Part shown: positions 1 through 11,812 of the stretch, piece by piece
Layout of the letters: each line of letters starts with the position of its first letter
How positions within the stretch are numbered: position 1 is the stretch's first letter
Assembly: GCF_963675165.1 (NCBI RefSeq)
Contig: NC_087382.1
Coordinates: forward strand, 3,449,963 to 3,513,962
Origin: Halichondria panicea
Taxonomy: Eukaryota; Porifera; Demospongiae; Suberitida; Halichondriidae
Direction: 5' to 3'
Length of the DNA stretch: 64,000 bases
Notes under the pieces: model-generated
What the model was told of the DNA's origin: nothing
Database searches by the model: none
The model's input: the letters and a program-made list of their open reading frames with translations, nothing else
Position numbers and translations under genes: made by a program

Positions 1-3000
1 ACAACCAGGCAAGTTATGAAAAAACATTTCACCGGCATCCTAAATAATTGGCATAGCTATACATTATAAAGAGATTAGTGGTGTGCATAATGTTATGTTT
101 ACACGACTCAACAACTGTTACTCATGGCAACCAGGCACGACGTTATGAACATATTTAACCGAAATTGTTATCACGAGGAATTCCTAGTAAATTGTTATCT
201 GAGTACATTTTCCTCAATGAAGTAAAAAAATGTCATGCCAGCAAAGGCTTCGCCATGCATACAGTAATTATAACTATACCATAGCTATATATTATTTATA
301 GTCAGTCACATTTACTTCCTTGTACATTCAGGAAAAGATGGTATTGGGAGTCAAACAGCTGTTCCACTCACACAAGACGAGGCTGATGCTCTGCAGAAGC
401 TTCTCGAGGGAGCACAAGTCACCATTGTTCATCCCATTGTTGCTGGCACAATCACTCTGGAGGATGTTCAGCAGCTGCTTACTCAGAGAGGACTGGAGAT
501 TATGGCCGACGACCTCAGGACAAGACTCAGACTAAGTAAGCTTAAAATTACTATTTTTAGTGCTTATCACATGATCTCCAGTCAATCAGTTTAGCTTAAA
601 GTAGTCACACGACCGTGATTTGTAATCTCCACACTTAACTGATTACTTGCCAAATGGTTCTCGCTAAAATTTCAATGTTTTGTTATTTTTCATATGATCA
701 AAGTAACTTAATCTCTACTAATTTCTCCATAATTATAGTTATGACTGAGCAACAAAGAAACCTCGAGATACTCAACAATCTAATGACAGATGAAGACACT
801 ATCGATGTTTGTTACCCAAGGCTATTTCTTGTTGGGCCGCCATCTGTTGGCAAGACGACCACACTCAATCGACTGCTGGGGGAGTTTGAGAACATTGACT
901 CTGCTGGAGACAAAGCCAAGCTTAGAAGCACACTGCTTGCTAACTGCAAACAAATACTTGCCTTCGTTAATGAAAACACAGCAAAATGGTTGTCATCCAA
1001 AGATGTTGACGAAGAAACAAAGCTCTTGTTTGGCTACTTGCGTGAATCTAAGTCTGAAACCACTCCTAACAAAAAGAGAAGCATCGCAACCTCAACCGAT
1101 TCTCCTGTATTAATACCCAAGCAAAAAACTCGATCTAGACATCCCACAAAAGTGTTTCCGAAAGAAAGCAGATCACCACTACACCAAGCCACAGCTACTC
1201 AGCGTACAACAATGAGTCATCCAAGAAGCAAACTACTACCAATAAAATCAAAATTACAACAGCTAATAAAGAATGCTGACTATTCCAAAATGGCCGATTT
1301 CCTTGGCGATATTTTACTGAACATTCACGACATCGGAGGTCAGCCAGGCTTTTTGGAAATGCTACCAGCCCTGAGCACTGGTCCGGCCATGTATCTAGTG
1401 TTCTTAGATCTCAGTAAGGAACTTGACAAGCTGTACAAAATACCTTTCAGTCGAGATGGTATGGAAATTATTCCCTTCAATTCTGTTCACACTACAGAAG
1501 CCACAATCTCTCAAATCCTCACCTCTATTGCCAGTGTCCATTGCATCTCAAGAGATCCCACTCCTCTTATTGATGTTGACAGAGCTAGTGATGCTCTTAA
1601 AGAAAGAATTAAAACATTTAAACAAGTTAAACCGGTAGCAGCCTTGATAGGCACACACAAAGACAAGCTGACCGACCCCGAGAGACAAATCAGCGAGAAA
1701 AATGAGGCACTTACAAAAGTTATCAATAAATTCCCCGAAATTATTATTTCTCCAAGATCAAAACAGCAGAATATTGAGCACAGCGAACCTATAGACGGAG
1801 CCCATACACAATCAGGTTCAAAATCTTGTTTCTTCTCAGTAGATAACCTCAATGGAACTGAAGTGTCTGACATCGGCCCCGTTCGTAATTTCTTAAGTCG
1901 AATAATTTTGTCTCGCTTCAAAAATGCTTCTCTTCCGATTCGACCGAAATGGCTCATTTTTGGGTTGCTTCTTCGAAAACAATTTCAAATAGCTACAATT
2001 GAAGATTGCTTCGAATTAGGAGAAATGCTAGAAATGCAGAAAGAAGAAGTAAAAGTGTGTCTCTGGTATCTTCACAATTGTGTTGGTACGATCCTCCATT
2101 ACACCAACGTACCTGGTGATGACGGTTGGCTCAAGGGTCACGTGATCTGCACTCTTCAAGCTATCTTTGATAGTATCAGCCAGTTTATTCTTCTTTCTAT
2201 GCGAACGCTTCACTCAGGAGGTCCAGTTACCGACTACGAGCAAGCCGAGTTGGTTAAGAAGGGACAGTTCTCGATCAAATCCATTGAGATGTGTTGCAGA
2301 AACGTGGAAATGTCTGAACTTATTCCCGCAAAGCATCTCATTAAGTTATTGGAGCACGTCAAACTTCTGTCCCCGATATCTCATAAGGATAAATCATCAG
2401 TGGAAGTTGTTCGCACTACCTACTTAATGCCGGCTGTTTTGGAATGTGCTTCACAAGAGGAGCTGGCGAACCCACCTCCACCAGACACCAATAACCCAGA
2501 ACCACTCCACATCACGTTCAGCTTTGGTTACGTACCAACAGGAGTCTTCTGTGGGCTCATCACTCGACTAGTTTCCCAAGGCCGCCATGGAATACTCGGA
2601 TTGACGTGGAAGTTGGTGGAAGATGGTGTCAAGAGAAACTGCGTCTCTTTTCTGATTGCGAAATCAAATAAGATAACGTTAATATCGCATGAAAGAAGTT
2701 ACGAAATACGAGTTACTCGAAATCACGCCCGTCTCTCCCTGCACGACCTTTGCACCTATGTTCTCTCAGTAGTTCTCTACACTCTCACGAGCATGTACGA
2801 GCAGCTAGTCCCACAAGTGGCGTTCCAGTGCCCATGTCCTGGTCACAGCTCAAGCAGGGATAGAAATTCCTTGTGTATTCTGACGGAAGATGTATGGATT
2901 CAGTTTCTGTGTGGCAGTAATCCCGTTACCTTGAGGAAGGAGCAGACAGTTTGGCTTGGAAAGGTGTGTGTACAGTTAGCGTACGTAGAATTATGTTCAT

Positions 3001-4263
3001 GTGTTCTTGCGGTGCTATTTGCAGTGTGTCAATCTTATAATTAGTCACGATAATGTTTCCATTCATTCTACAGACCAAGAAGGTTGGTGAGGAAACTAAA
3101 CTAGAGGTGCTAAAGTTTTCTAAAGATAGTTTCTCCTTTCACTGGATTAAAGAGGGTCAGATCAAGACAACTGACGATCAGCCCAACACTCTGAGTTTCC
3201 CGAGTGTGAAAGAGGAGGACTTTGGTCACTACCAGTGTGAGGTGAAGGATGCAGCTGCTGGGAAAGTGCTCCTCACTCTCTACAGAGCTCTCTACAAAGA
3301 GAAGACAAGTCAGTTAACTGAGTATGATTAAGGATGTACTTACTTTTAACATCACATTTACTTTAGATGAAATCTCTACTAAAAGGAATGAAGAGCCAAA
3401 AAGCTATGACACTACCAGTACATCTATTGTAAAGACGCCATCATCAGGTTTGATTGTTTCTACGAACTGTTCGACAAACACTGTTGTTCACTGATCACTC
3501 CTATATAGATGAGGGGTCCCTGTCATCAGAAAGGCTCCAATACTCAGCAGATCCAGTCCAGAGAGTTGGAACTATATCAGCTGGTGAAGACAATCAAGTC
3601 CGTACTAGAAGAGGTAAATTCACTGCTAAATAAAACAATTATTATATTATTATGTATTTTCATCAATGTTAATTTATTTCCTCTCTATAATTATAGAATC
3701 ACCCGCTAATCGAGCCACTCTCCAAGGACTAATAAATCATTACAATCTGATTGACGAGCAACTCAACAGTGAAATCAAGAAAGCTGATACTCCCTTTATA
3801 GCTGAATATTTCGATAATGCGGAACTTTATTCGAGTGCAATGGGACTAACTACTGCTGAAGAAGCTGACGTGAAAGAATCACGTGGAAATCAAGTAGCCA
3901 TGATGAAATGCCTGCAAATCTGGAAAGAACGTTATCCTTCACAAGCAACTTACAGAGCTCTACTGGATATCGTACTGAGATTGGGGAAAGGAGAAACAGC
4001 TGATAAAATATGTCGGCAATTGACCCAACGTAAGTACATGTGTATCAGTGCCCCTCCCCCTTTTCCTCTCCCCTCTAGAAAGCAACTGAGTAGCTATCTT
4101 GCTCATGTCGAGTTGTATAGAGCATATTTATATCCACTTTGTTGGTGTCTTATATAATTTTAGCTAGACTGCACAGCCGCTCTCAGTGCACTGTGATAAT
4201 GACAACCTGTAGTTTATCAAAATGATCTGTTTCTATTATTGTACAGATCGTACACTGGACTGA
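1..4263 (+). CDS. Gene A: ankyrin-Roc-COR-Ig-Death protein, 5' end outside window
   Basis: Exons inferred from splice signals, phase and agreement with the sister copies: 1-8 (end of the last ankyrin exon), 332-535, 739-2963, 3074-3310, 3367-3447, 3509-3613, 3697-4029, 4247-4263 (stop TGA). The 739-2963 exon is open throughout and carries P-loop GPPSVGKTT, switch motif DIGGQP and base-recognition motif THKD, followed by a COR-like half (YLHNCVGTILHY, KGHVICTLQAIF). The next exon is an Ig-like domain with a W core and DFGHYQCEV. Two short linker exons lead to a Death-domain exon (about 111 aa) ending in a tiny HRTLD exon. The first intron uses a GC donor at 9-10. No disabling change is visible, so it is probably functional. 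Its COR C-terminal portion matches gene D rather than gene B. The Roc-COR assignment is from motifs; the signalling role is inferred. Confidence 0.82.
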
Positions 4264-4466
4264 TGAAGTGATTACACATGCAGTGTGTTGGATTGTACAA
4301 ACACTCATTAGAACAGATAGTGACATGTAGCTATATAATTGTATGCCGCTTCATTTATAGGTAAAATAGCTATCCATTTTTAGTACTGGATAACCGCTGA
4401 TTTCCACTAGTCATTAGAGACGTTGATATTGCGTGATGTTTCATTTTAGGTTACTTAATACATTTT

Positions 4467-4840
4467 TGTTACCTTAATTTACTATTATAGACGGGTACTT
4501 ATTTTAGCGTTTTCAGATTTTTCTCTGTTTTTAGGGTACTAATTTTGGCTGATTTGTAGCAAATTCATTACCACTCAAAGATGTACAAGTATATGAGTTT
4601 TAAGGTTGAATGGAAAGTTTTGAGTCAGATACAGATGAAAAAAGGGCTAGCTTGCTTAGCGTACTCTCAAAAGTACATTACATTATACAAAAAAACATTA
4701 GAAAAAAAAAGAAACTTTTTTTAATGAGATTCATAATTTTTTAATTGCCTTTTATTATTAGCGCGTACTTAATTTAGCGTTAATTACAAATTCGCTAAAA
4801 TTCGCTAAAATTATAGTACCCGTTTACAATAAGGTAACAA
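4467..4840. mobile_element. MITE-like element with imperfect terminal inverted repeats (copy 1)
   Basis: The ends are inverted relative to each other: TTGTTACCTTA then ACGGGTACT and TTTTAGCG on the left, and CGCTAAAATTATAGTACCCGT then TAAGGTAACAA on the right. There is no coding capacity. The same element sits at 61570-61950 inside a duplicated block, so the two are probably copies of one insertion. The rest of 4264-5337 is non-coding and also repeats at 61367-62455. Confidence 0.55.
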
Positions 4841-5339
4841 GGTTTTGATACATAATTATAGCGAATGACCACTACAGCTGAACCTTTATTTCGTAACAAC
4901 TATATAAATTAATTGCCTCTTCTTGACGTTAACTCAAAACATGTCTTAGCACAGCGGAGCTTGCAACGTACATTCATTACAGTAGTGCTACAACACATGA
5001 CATCATTGAATCAGTGTGCTGGTGGTTTTGTTAACAATGGCTGTGATAGTGAAGGATCACTACAGCTGTTGGATGGTGCACCACGATTAGAGCAGCTCTT
5101 TAGCTCTGACCACATGTACACCAAACACAATACAGAACAATGTGCAGTACATGCAGACAGTAGACTAGTGGCATGGAAACTGGTATTATATATGAATGTA
5201 TACAGGGTGAGAAGTATAAAGCAGCCAAATGTCTCCACTCTCCTGTTATCAGGCATGGTGGTTTTGTAATCTTCACCATGCATGAAAACAGAGTATTTGA
5301 TCTCTCTTATACTGTGTATGCACTGCATTAATGTCAGTC

Positions 5340-6212
5340 AGGGGTCTCTGTCATCAGAAAGGCTCCAATACTCAGCAGCTCCAGTCCAGAGAGTAGGAAC
5401 TCCATCAGCTGGTGAAGACAATCAAGTCTGTACTACAATAATATTAGGTATATTTCCTGAAGTAGCTAGTTATGTATCTATGTATGGTTATTTAATGTTT
5501 GTCCCTCTACAGGATCACCTGCTAATCAAGTCGCTCTCCAAGAACTAATGAGGCGATACAATCTGACTGACGAGCAACTCAACCGTGAAATAGTGGACTC
5601 CGATACTCCCGTAATGGCCTTAAATTTTGATGACGTGGAAATGTATTCAACTGCAATGGGGCTAGCTATTGCTAAACAAGCTGATGTGAAGAAGGTGTAC
5701 CATTGCGAAGGAACTCAAGCAGCCATGATGAAGTGCCTGCAAGTTTGGAAAGAACGTGATTCTTTTCAAGCAACTTACAGAGCTCTACTGGATATTGCAC
5801 TGAGTTTGGGGAAAGGAGACACAGCTGATAAAATCTGTCATCAATTGACCCAACGTAAGTACATGTGTATCAGTGCCCCTCCCCTTTTTTCCTCTCCCCT
5901 CTAACAAGCAACTGAGCCGGTAGCTATCCAACTCATGCATGTAACTGAACTCACACCAGAGAAGTATTTCATAATGAGTACATAGCTAGTAGGTTGTACA
6001 AGTATAGGATTGACAGTGCAATTGTGTGTTTTCAATTATTGCACAAATTATCACTCTGTTCATAATTATATACATTTCCACTTGTTGGTGTCTATATAGC
6101 TAGACTGCACTCTCAGCTAGTGCACTGTTGATATGACAACCTATAGTTTATCAAAATGATCTACATATTGTTTCTATATTATTGTACAGATCGTACACTG
6201 GACATGAAGTGA
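5340..6212 (+). CDS. Extra linker + Death-domain cassette downstream of gene A
   Basis: A linker stretch (about 5340-5447), a Death-domain exon (5513-5854, 342 nt, phase 1-1) and a terminal exon (6190-6212, encoding HRTLDMK then TGA) repeat the 3' end of the ROCO-like gene. The Death exon has a full reading frame with the family core (FDDVEMYSTAMGL, LQVWKERDSFQATYRALLDIAL). The linker has lost the normal acceptor: the usual ...tatag/ATGAG is replaced by unrelated sequence at a recombination junction near 5338. Gene A exons 3613 or 4029 end in phase 1 and could splice directly to 5513, giving an alternative or second Death domain as in gene C. Otherwise it is a relic without a promoter. Confidence 0.6.
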
Positions 6213-6532
6213 CTACACATGCAGTGTGTCGGATTGTACAAAATACTGTAGAAATTGCATGTTACATAGATTCACCCCTACTGGATGATAGATTTGATCA
6301 TACGAAGAAGACTGACTGAACAATAAAATTATATATAGCCATTTTCATAGATACAATTACATTCAAATGTTCTCATGCAAATGTACAGTGGAATTGTTAG
6401 ATCACAATAACAACTATTCAGTAATAACAACTTTTCTGTTACATAATTGTACATGAATAGATTGTATTATAAAAATAATTATAACATGTACGCCAGAATA
6501 ACAACTGAAACCAAAAAACAATTATAATATAA
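6213..6532. other. Non-coding 3' flank shared between units I and II
   Basis: AT-rich sequence between the convergent 3' ends of the Death cassette and the GET1-like gene. It is nearly identical to the sequence after gene B (about 18648-18976). No gene or clear regulatory site is visible. Confidence 0.5.
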
Positions 6533-7324
6533 TTATGAAAGTATATACAATAATAAAACTAGACAACGTTCAGACATTGCATGACAGTATCTAAACTGAG
6601 AGCAGGCTACAGCCCACAGAGGACAGCCGATACCACCTGCAGAGAAAGAGAAACACTCAATAAGGTACCACACACTTGGAGGTATGGATATATACACCTC
6701 ACCTGGTTGTCCAGTGGGGAAGGCCAGGAGTGGAGACACTGGATGGAACAGTTCAGTGGGGAAAATGGCAACTGGTCTCGAACGATTCAACATGACGACA
6801 CCAATACGCATTATCAACTACGAAACGGCATGACAACAATTAGCAATGGTAGAGAGGGATGTATGTGCTCTCACTATTAACAATGAACTCCCTCCACTCA
6901 ACACGGCACTCAGCTTTGTCAACCGTGACTTGACCCTTCTCTAAGGGAATGTTTTGTTAATGGTAGCTAGCTATAGTTACAATAGCACAGACCTTTCACC
7001 TGAAGCTCTCCGTCCTTCTGATTGATTCTCCTCTGAAGTCTGGCATGATCTGCAAAATTGTCCTGTCAGATATAATCGATAGTGGTATCCATACATAAGT
7101 TTCATCTCACCATCATATTAACATGCTGCAACTGTTGCTTTATATCTGATACTTCTCTCTTCAGGCTAACCAAGTCAGGAGTCTCAGAGGCGTACCAATA
7201 CACCAACTAGATACGTGTGTTAAAACTGTATTCCAGCATCTAGACCAGTATAATTATAGTAAACTTACTTTGTTAGATAGCTTGGGACTCCATAATCTGA
7301 GCAGCTTGGTGAGCAGCACTGTTC
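6533..7324 (-). CDS. GET1: GET1/WRB-like tail-anchored protein insertion receptor (unit I copy, first exon not found)
   Basis: Six minus-strand exons join in frame: 7269-7324, 7111-7206, 7000-7062, 6875-6940, 6703-6817 and 6533-6636 with stop. The product includes SLKREVSDIKQQLQHVNMM, then DNFADHARLQRRINQKDGEL, then PVAIFPTELF, LLAFPTG and GGIGCPLWAVACSQF. This matches the coiled coil and C-terminal membrane segments of metazoan WRB/GET1, the ER receptor that with CAMLG takes tail-anchored proteins from GET3. All splice sites are canonical and no stop interrupts. The hydrophobic N-terminal exon could not be placed; it should lie in the roughly 220 bp between this gene and the head-to-head APEX1 copy. 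The gene may be functional, or 5'-truncated. Confidence 0.75.
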
Positions 7325-7804
7325 CTAAGACAAGACAAGACACAGGAGGTTCCAGTTGATCACAACATACACTCTCCATGGCAGTAAGAATGAAGGGATA
7401 TTCCCTAACAGTAGTTCTACACTGCACTATACAGGTAGGGTTTTTCCCTATGCAATGTGGCCACCATTGATTGTTGTGCCACTGTCTAGTCTACGTCTGT
7501 TTCCAAGAGCTCTCTCACTATCTGCAGTCAAGTGTCCAAGTTATGCCAAAAGAAAGAAAAAGAAAGGTTCTACTTTAAAATAGAAATCTAGTGTAGAACT
7601 TACTTTGATAGCCTGTTGCTAGCTAGCTGTAGAGATGTATTTGTTTATATATCTACCTATATAGCTACTGAGTACTGTGCTATTTTACCTCATACCAACA
7701 CCCACATAACCAGGAGACTCCTGCTGCTGTAGGAGGAGGTTCTGGCTCCACCATTGAGGAGGTACGTCACTGACACACACACCTCACACAGTGTGTCCAC
7801 GTAG

Positions 7805-8283
7805 TCTCATGAATCAGCCGCACTAGGAATGTCCGTCTGAGCACCACTTTAGTCTAGAGGTCATTGCACAATGGAATTTTAATTGTCATTACGTCAGTGT
7901 CAAAACCAATTAGTTTCAACGCATGCAAAAGGTCAACCGCGAACGCTTGACTTAGCAGCTATGAATTTTGTTTGGCTTGCTCCAAGAACTTGCTAAAAGA
8001 TCAAGAAAAGGTTGCACAGCACTAGTGCAGTCAACATAGCTCCTTGACTGGCTAACAGTAGCGTTGACTAGTGCAGTCAACATAGCTCCTTGACTGGCTA
8101 ACAGTAGCACTGACTAGCGCTATAATATGAATGCGTCCTGCTGCATACACTTTTTGTCATTCTTTATTTCCTTTAATTTTGTCAATCCTTGATCTGATTA
8201 GTCAGGTCGGAATTCTGACCTGACCAAAAAAGTTTGTACTAAAGTGCTCAGAAGGACATTCCTAGTGCGGCTGATTCATGAGA
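7805..8283. mobile_element. Foldback (long inverted repeat) element in APEX1 pseudogene intron, unit I
   Basis: About 55 bp at the left (TCTCATGAATCAGCCGCACT and onward) reappear inverted at the right end (about 8232-8283). The motif GTGTCCACGTA occurs on both outer sides, consistent with a target duplication. The interior carries a 46-bp tandem repeat at about 8031-8116. The element lies between two APEX1 exons. It recurs at 20228-20743, and as one arm at 47724-47780. Confidence 0.6.
8031..8116. repeat. 46-bp minisatellite, two units
   Basis: Two units containing AGTGCAGTCAACATAGCTCC and TTGACTGGCTAACAGTAGC lie inside the foldback element. The sister locus (20447-20580) has three units, so copy number has changed since duplication. 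Confidence 0.7.
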
Positions 8284-8710
8284 CTAGTGTCCACGTACGT
8301 ACGTATATATCCCCAGGCACTTCCTGTGAAGAAAATCAAAACGACAGAAGCTACTGATGGAGAGGCTGTGAGCAAAGGGAAGGGCAAGGAAAACAAGACG
8401 AACTGGGATGGTATCGAATTGGGACAAACTAAACACTGGAGGTATACATTCCAACTATGTTATCAACTGATACTGGTCACATGTACTCAGACCATGGACC
8501 AGCTCATGGAATGTGAATGGAATCAGAGCGTGGATAAAGGTATCGTTTCCTCTGTCCTCAATAATTACAATTTTATTAACCAACCGCATTTTATACACTG
8601 TGTACAGAATGGTGGTCTGGAGTACATTGCACGAGAAGACCCAGACTTATTCTGTGTACAAGAAACCAAGTGTATTGAGAAAGAGCTTCCTATGGTACGG
8701 CAGCCACTGT

Positions 8711-8796
8711 ACACACACCCTCACCCCCCCCCCACACACACTCACACACACACTCACCCCCCCACACACACACACTCACACAACCCCCCCTCCCCC

Positions 8797-8833
<37 letters not shown>

Positions 8834-9131
8834 CCCCCCCCACACACACACACACTCACCCCCCCCACACACACAACCACCCCCACACTCACACTCTCAC
8901 ATAACCCCCCCACACACACACACTCACCCCCCCCCCACACACACAACTCCCCCCCCCCACACACACACACACACACTCACCCCCCCCCCCCACACACACA
9001 CACACACTCACCCCCCCCACACACACAACCACCCCCACACTCACACTCTCACATAACCCCCCCACACACACACACACTCACCCCCCCCACACACACACAA
9101 CCCCCCCCACACACACACACACACACTCACA
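8711..9131. repeat. Mixed (CA)n / C-tract array, unit I
   Basis: Dozens of alternations of CACACA runs with TCA followed by 6 to 11 consecutive C fill this APEX1 intron. The minus strand has regularly spaced G-tracts (G-quadruplex potential); the plus strand could form i-motifs, and the CA runs Z-DNA. Open frames reading THTHTHPPPP or CVCVCVGGG here are artefacts. Arrays of other lengths lie at 21163-21566 and 48150-48385. Confidence 0.85.
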
Positions 9132-10867
9132 GAACCAGCTCGGTATTCCTGGCTACCACGTCTACTGGCACTCCGCAGAGAAGAGGCTACAGCGGTGTGG
9201 GGTGAGGCATATTCACCAACTGTTGTGTGGTTAGTTACAAGTATTGTGCAGGCTGTACTCCAAAGAGAAGCCAATTTCAGTTACCAATGGTTTGGGAATT
9301 GAGAAGTTTGATTGTGAGGGTAGGATCATCACTGCTGAATATGAGCACTTCTATTTCCTTACATCTTGTAAGTTGGTTCTGATTTTATTTAGATTCCTAA
9401 TGTCACTGTTATGTTGTGCCCTGTGTATATAGATGTGCCCAATGCTGGTGATGGCCTCAAGAGGCTCTCGTACAAGCAAGACTGGGATAGGGACCTCAGA
9501 GAGTACATGAAGAAACTAGATCTCAGTCCTTCTCTGTGGTGACCTCAATGTGGCCTATAAAGAGATAGGTACCTTCAGAGTTTGCCTTGACTTTGTGTAC
9601 ATGCATGTATGTATCTACGTGTAGATTTAAAGAACCCCAAGACAAACACAAAGACAGCTGGTTTCACGCCCGAGGAGAGACAGGACTGCACAGAGCTACT
9701 GGAGGAGGGTTTCGTGGACACCTTCCGTCACCTGTATCCCGACCTCTCTGGAGCGTACACTTACTAGTCATACCGGCTCAACGCCAGAGCCAAGAACACT
9801 GGCTGGTTAGTGCTCCCGCATTACTCTAGCAATAGAGCGTATCTGTGTTATCATGTCCACGATCCTGCTACTAATACCCAACACATTCACACACTGTCTT
9901 AGTTATCCACCCCCACCACCCACACACACCACACACACTAGATGACGAGGCAAAGAAGGTAGCCTCACAGGCACAAGCAGACGCTCGCTGGATCATAAGA
10001 AACACAAAGCCTTGTCCACACTGCAGGTACGTTGGAATAGAGTATAGAACAATAATATTTAGAGTTACTGTACATAATTATACGTTTCATTGTTGTCTGA
10101 TTTCAATATTTCCTTATAGAGCTCCAATTCAGAAGAACGACGGATGCAATCACATGACTTGTAAACAGGTACGGGCTTAACATAATTATTAGACTGGAAA
10201 CGGCTGCACCTAGTTTATCTTTTGTTGCCTCTAGTGTCGCCATGATTTCTGCTGGGTGTGTCTTGATCCCTAGAGTCTACACAATTACAGAACTGGGGGA
10301 TACTTTACGTAAGTCGTACATTGCCAATTAACACATTCAGAAAAGCGTGGCCATATAATGCTCTTACAACATGATTGTCTACTATCAGAGTTATACGTGT
10401 ACTATGGTACCTATAGCCTCTTACACAGGCCTGTTGAGAAAAGGAGGCATGTGCAAGATATTTTCTACGTGTATGTATACTATCTACTCAGTTGCCCATT
10501 GATATCCCTCCTCCCCCGTCCTCCCTTTATAGCTGCAGCTGATTTTCTAAGCCCCACTACTCATACATGTATCACCATAGTGCTTTCACATGTACAATGT
10601 ATTTACTATCTACTCAGTTGTCCATTGACCCCTCTCCTTCGTAACTGCAATTGGTTCACGGCTCAGGAGAAGGCCAACACGACGGTGGAGGGGTCCAGAG
10701 GAGACATGGAGGCTGCCTATGTTAAGAAAGCTACAGAGGACCTTCAGTTGCACACTAAGAGATTCCAGCATTATTATGACAGATACAACAATCATCTACA
10801 CAGTCTGGATGTAAGTGGTGGAGCGTGAAAAATCTCTCGACAATTCTAGCAAGTTTAGTTTTGATTT

Positions 10868-10965
10868 TGCTAGTTTTAAGTGCCCATAACTTGACTTTGG
10901 AAGGTCCAATTTCATGTAGGATGCGTTCTGTAGCTCTAAGGGAGGTCTATTTATCAAAATGGGGT
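10868..10965. repeat. Dispersed repeat with 'GTAGCTCTAAGGGAGGTCTAT' core
   Basis: An intronic copy of a roughly 90-bp repeat: CCATAACTTGACTTTGGAAG, then TTCTGTAGCTCTAAGGGAGG and TCTAT. Diverged relatives occur at about 40990-41050, 46390-46480 and 46565-46655, outside the duplicated unit, so this is a real dispersed family. Confidence 0.5.
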
Positions 10966-11390
10966 GTGTTTAAATCATGTAGGCCAATTTTTTTTCTCCT
11001 TGTCAGATTGAAATGAAGTTGCTTCAAGAGTCGACTGGTAAGATGAGAGAACTGGAAAGACTCGGACTGGCTCTCGACAAGAAAGGTACGATGTTTGTGT
11101 GCATGTATTATAATAGCTGCTTAGTAATATTGAAATATGTCCTTAATTTGGAAGTTCGTACTGTACATATAACACTACATATTTTTCTTTATAGTGGCTC
11201 GGGTCAAAGGTCAATCTGATGCCACCATTGGGGTGAACTCTCCTCTCACTCCACAAAAGAAAATCAGTGTTTTCACAACTGGAGAAGCAAAAAACTTTCT
11301 CGACGATATTTTCCGAATTCTGCTGAGAGCAAGGAGAATCCTGTCAGCCTCGTATTGCATTGGATACTTCATCCCTTATACAGATGAGGA

Positions 11391-11610
11391 GCGCGAAATT
11401 TTCGAGGGGCTTAATTTTCGTGGATTTCGTGGGTTAGCAATCCTACACGAAAATTAAGTCCACGAAAATCGTTCTTTACCTGCTATAACGTGCAAGATTT
11501 AAAGGCGTGGCTTCCGGTAAGCAGTCATTCCGCGAACATTGTGCAACGAAAATACTTTTAGAGGCCAATCCACGAAATATAAGTGCCTCGAAAATTTCGC
11601 GCTATACGGT
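11391..11610. mobile_element. MITE (CGCTATACGG family) disrupting the ANKIB1 pseudogene
   Basis: A perfect 17-bp terminal inverted repeat (GCGCGAAATTTTCGAGG and its reverse complement) encloses about 190 bp rich in CGTGGATTTCG and CCACGAAAA motifs; the right end continues into CTATACGGT. The unit II and IV copies have normal exon and intron sequence here, so the insertion and accompanying deletion post-date duplication. Confidence 0.75.
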
Positions 11611-11714
11611 ATTCCATTTTGGTAGAATTTACTACGTGTACCATTGCATTGTCGAGTGTAGCAGCGTTGTCTAACAGCCTACTGTAATAACTAATTTGGT
11701 GTGTCACTTTCCAA

Positions 11715-11812
11715 CACACACTTACACACACACACGCACACCCACACACACACACACTCACACACACCCACTCACACTCACACACACACACACACACACA
11801 CACCCCACACCC
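11715..11812. repeat. (CA)n repeat in ANKIB1 pseudogene intron
   Basis: A CA/CACTCA-rich run sits just before the last ANKIB1 exon. It is present with different lengths at 24020-24112 and 50884-51000. Confidence 0.85.

Larger units (their letters stand above)
7543..9805 (+). pseudogene. APEX1: APEX1-like AP endonuclease pseudogene (unit I)
   Basis: Exons are recognisable from MPKERKRK (7543-7566), 7714-7761 and 8317-8441 (basic, lysine-rich N-terminus), then SWNVNGIRAWIK, NGGLEYIAREDPDLFCVQETK (8608-8694), GIPGYHVYWHSAEK (from 9133), VTNGLGIEKFDCEGRIITAE, VPNAGDGLKRL, GDLNVAYKEI and [12 protein letters not shown]. This is the exonuclease III/APE1 order. It is dead: two bases are missing near 9176-9186 (HSAEKKGYSG in the unit II copy), there is a frameshift before the GDLN motif near 9537, and TAG at 9765-9767 replaces the conserved Trp. 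The last exon with the catalytic SDH motif is absent; ANKIB1-like sequence follows instead. Confidence 0.8.

Noticed and set aside
320-535. 71-aa frame starting MYIQEKMVLG (also at 14726, 27148 and 54065)
   Set aside because: Out-of-frame reading of the pre-GTPase exon; the correct frame (GKDGVGSQTAVPLTQDEADAL) splices in phase with its neighbours.
4913-5548. Three overlapping open frames of about 90-118 aa, repeated near 62035
   Set aside because: Lie in a duplicated non-coding block; the frames are not preserved equally between the copies (different stops) and show no known domain.
6581-6880. 99-aa plus-strand frame, repeated at 19025
   Set aside because: Antisense to GET1/WRB exons whose minus-strand product and splice sites are clearly recognisable.
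7732-7754. Minus-strand MVEPEPPPTAAGVSWLCG as the GET1 first exon
   Set aside because: No donor there gives the phase needed by the next GET1 exon without creating a stop, and the plus strand has canonical splice sites for an APEX1 exon at the same place.
8031-8116. CRISPR-like array
   Set aside because: Direct tandem units without distinct spacers inside an intronic transposon; the genome is animal.
8690-9274. Open frames rich in Cys-Val-Gly or Thr-His-Pro
   Set aside because: They are translations of the CA/C-tract array; all frames stay open because of repeat composition, and the flanking APEX1 exons show this is intron.
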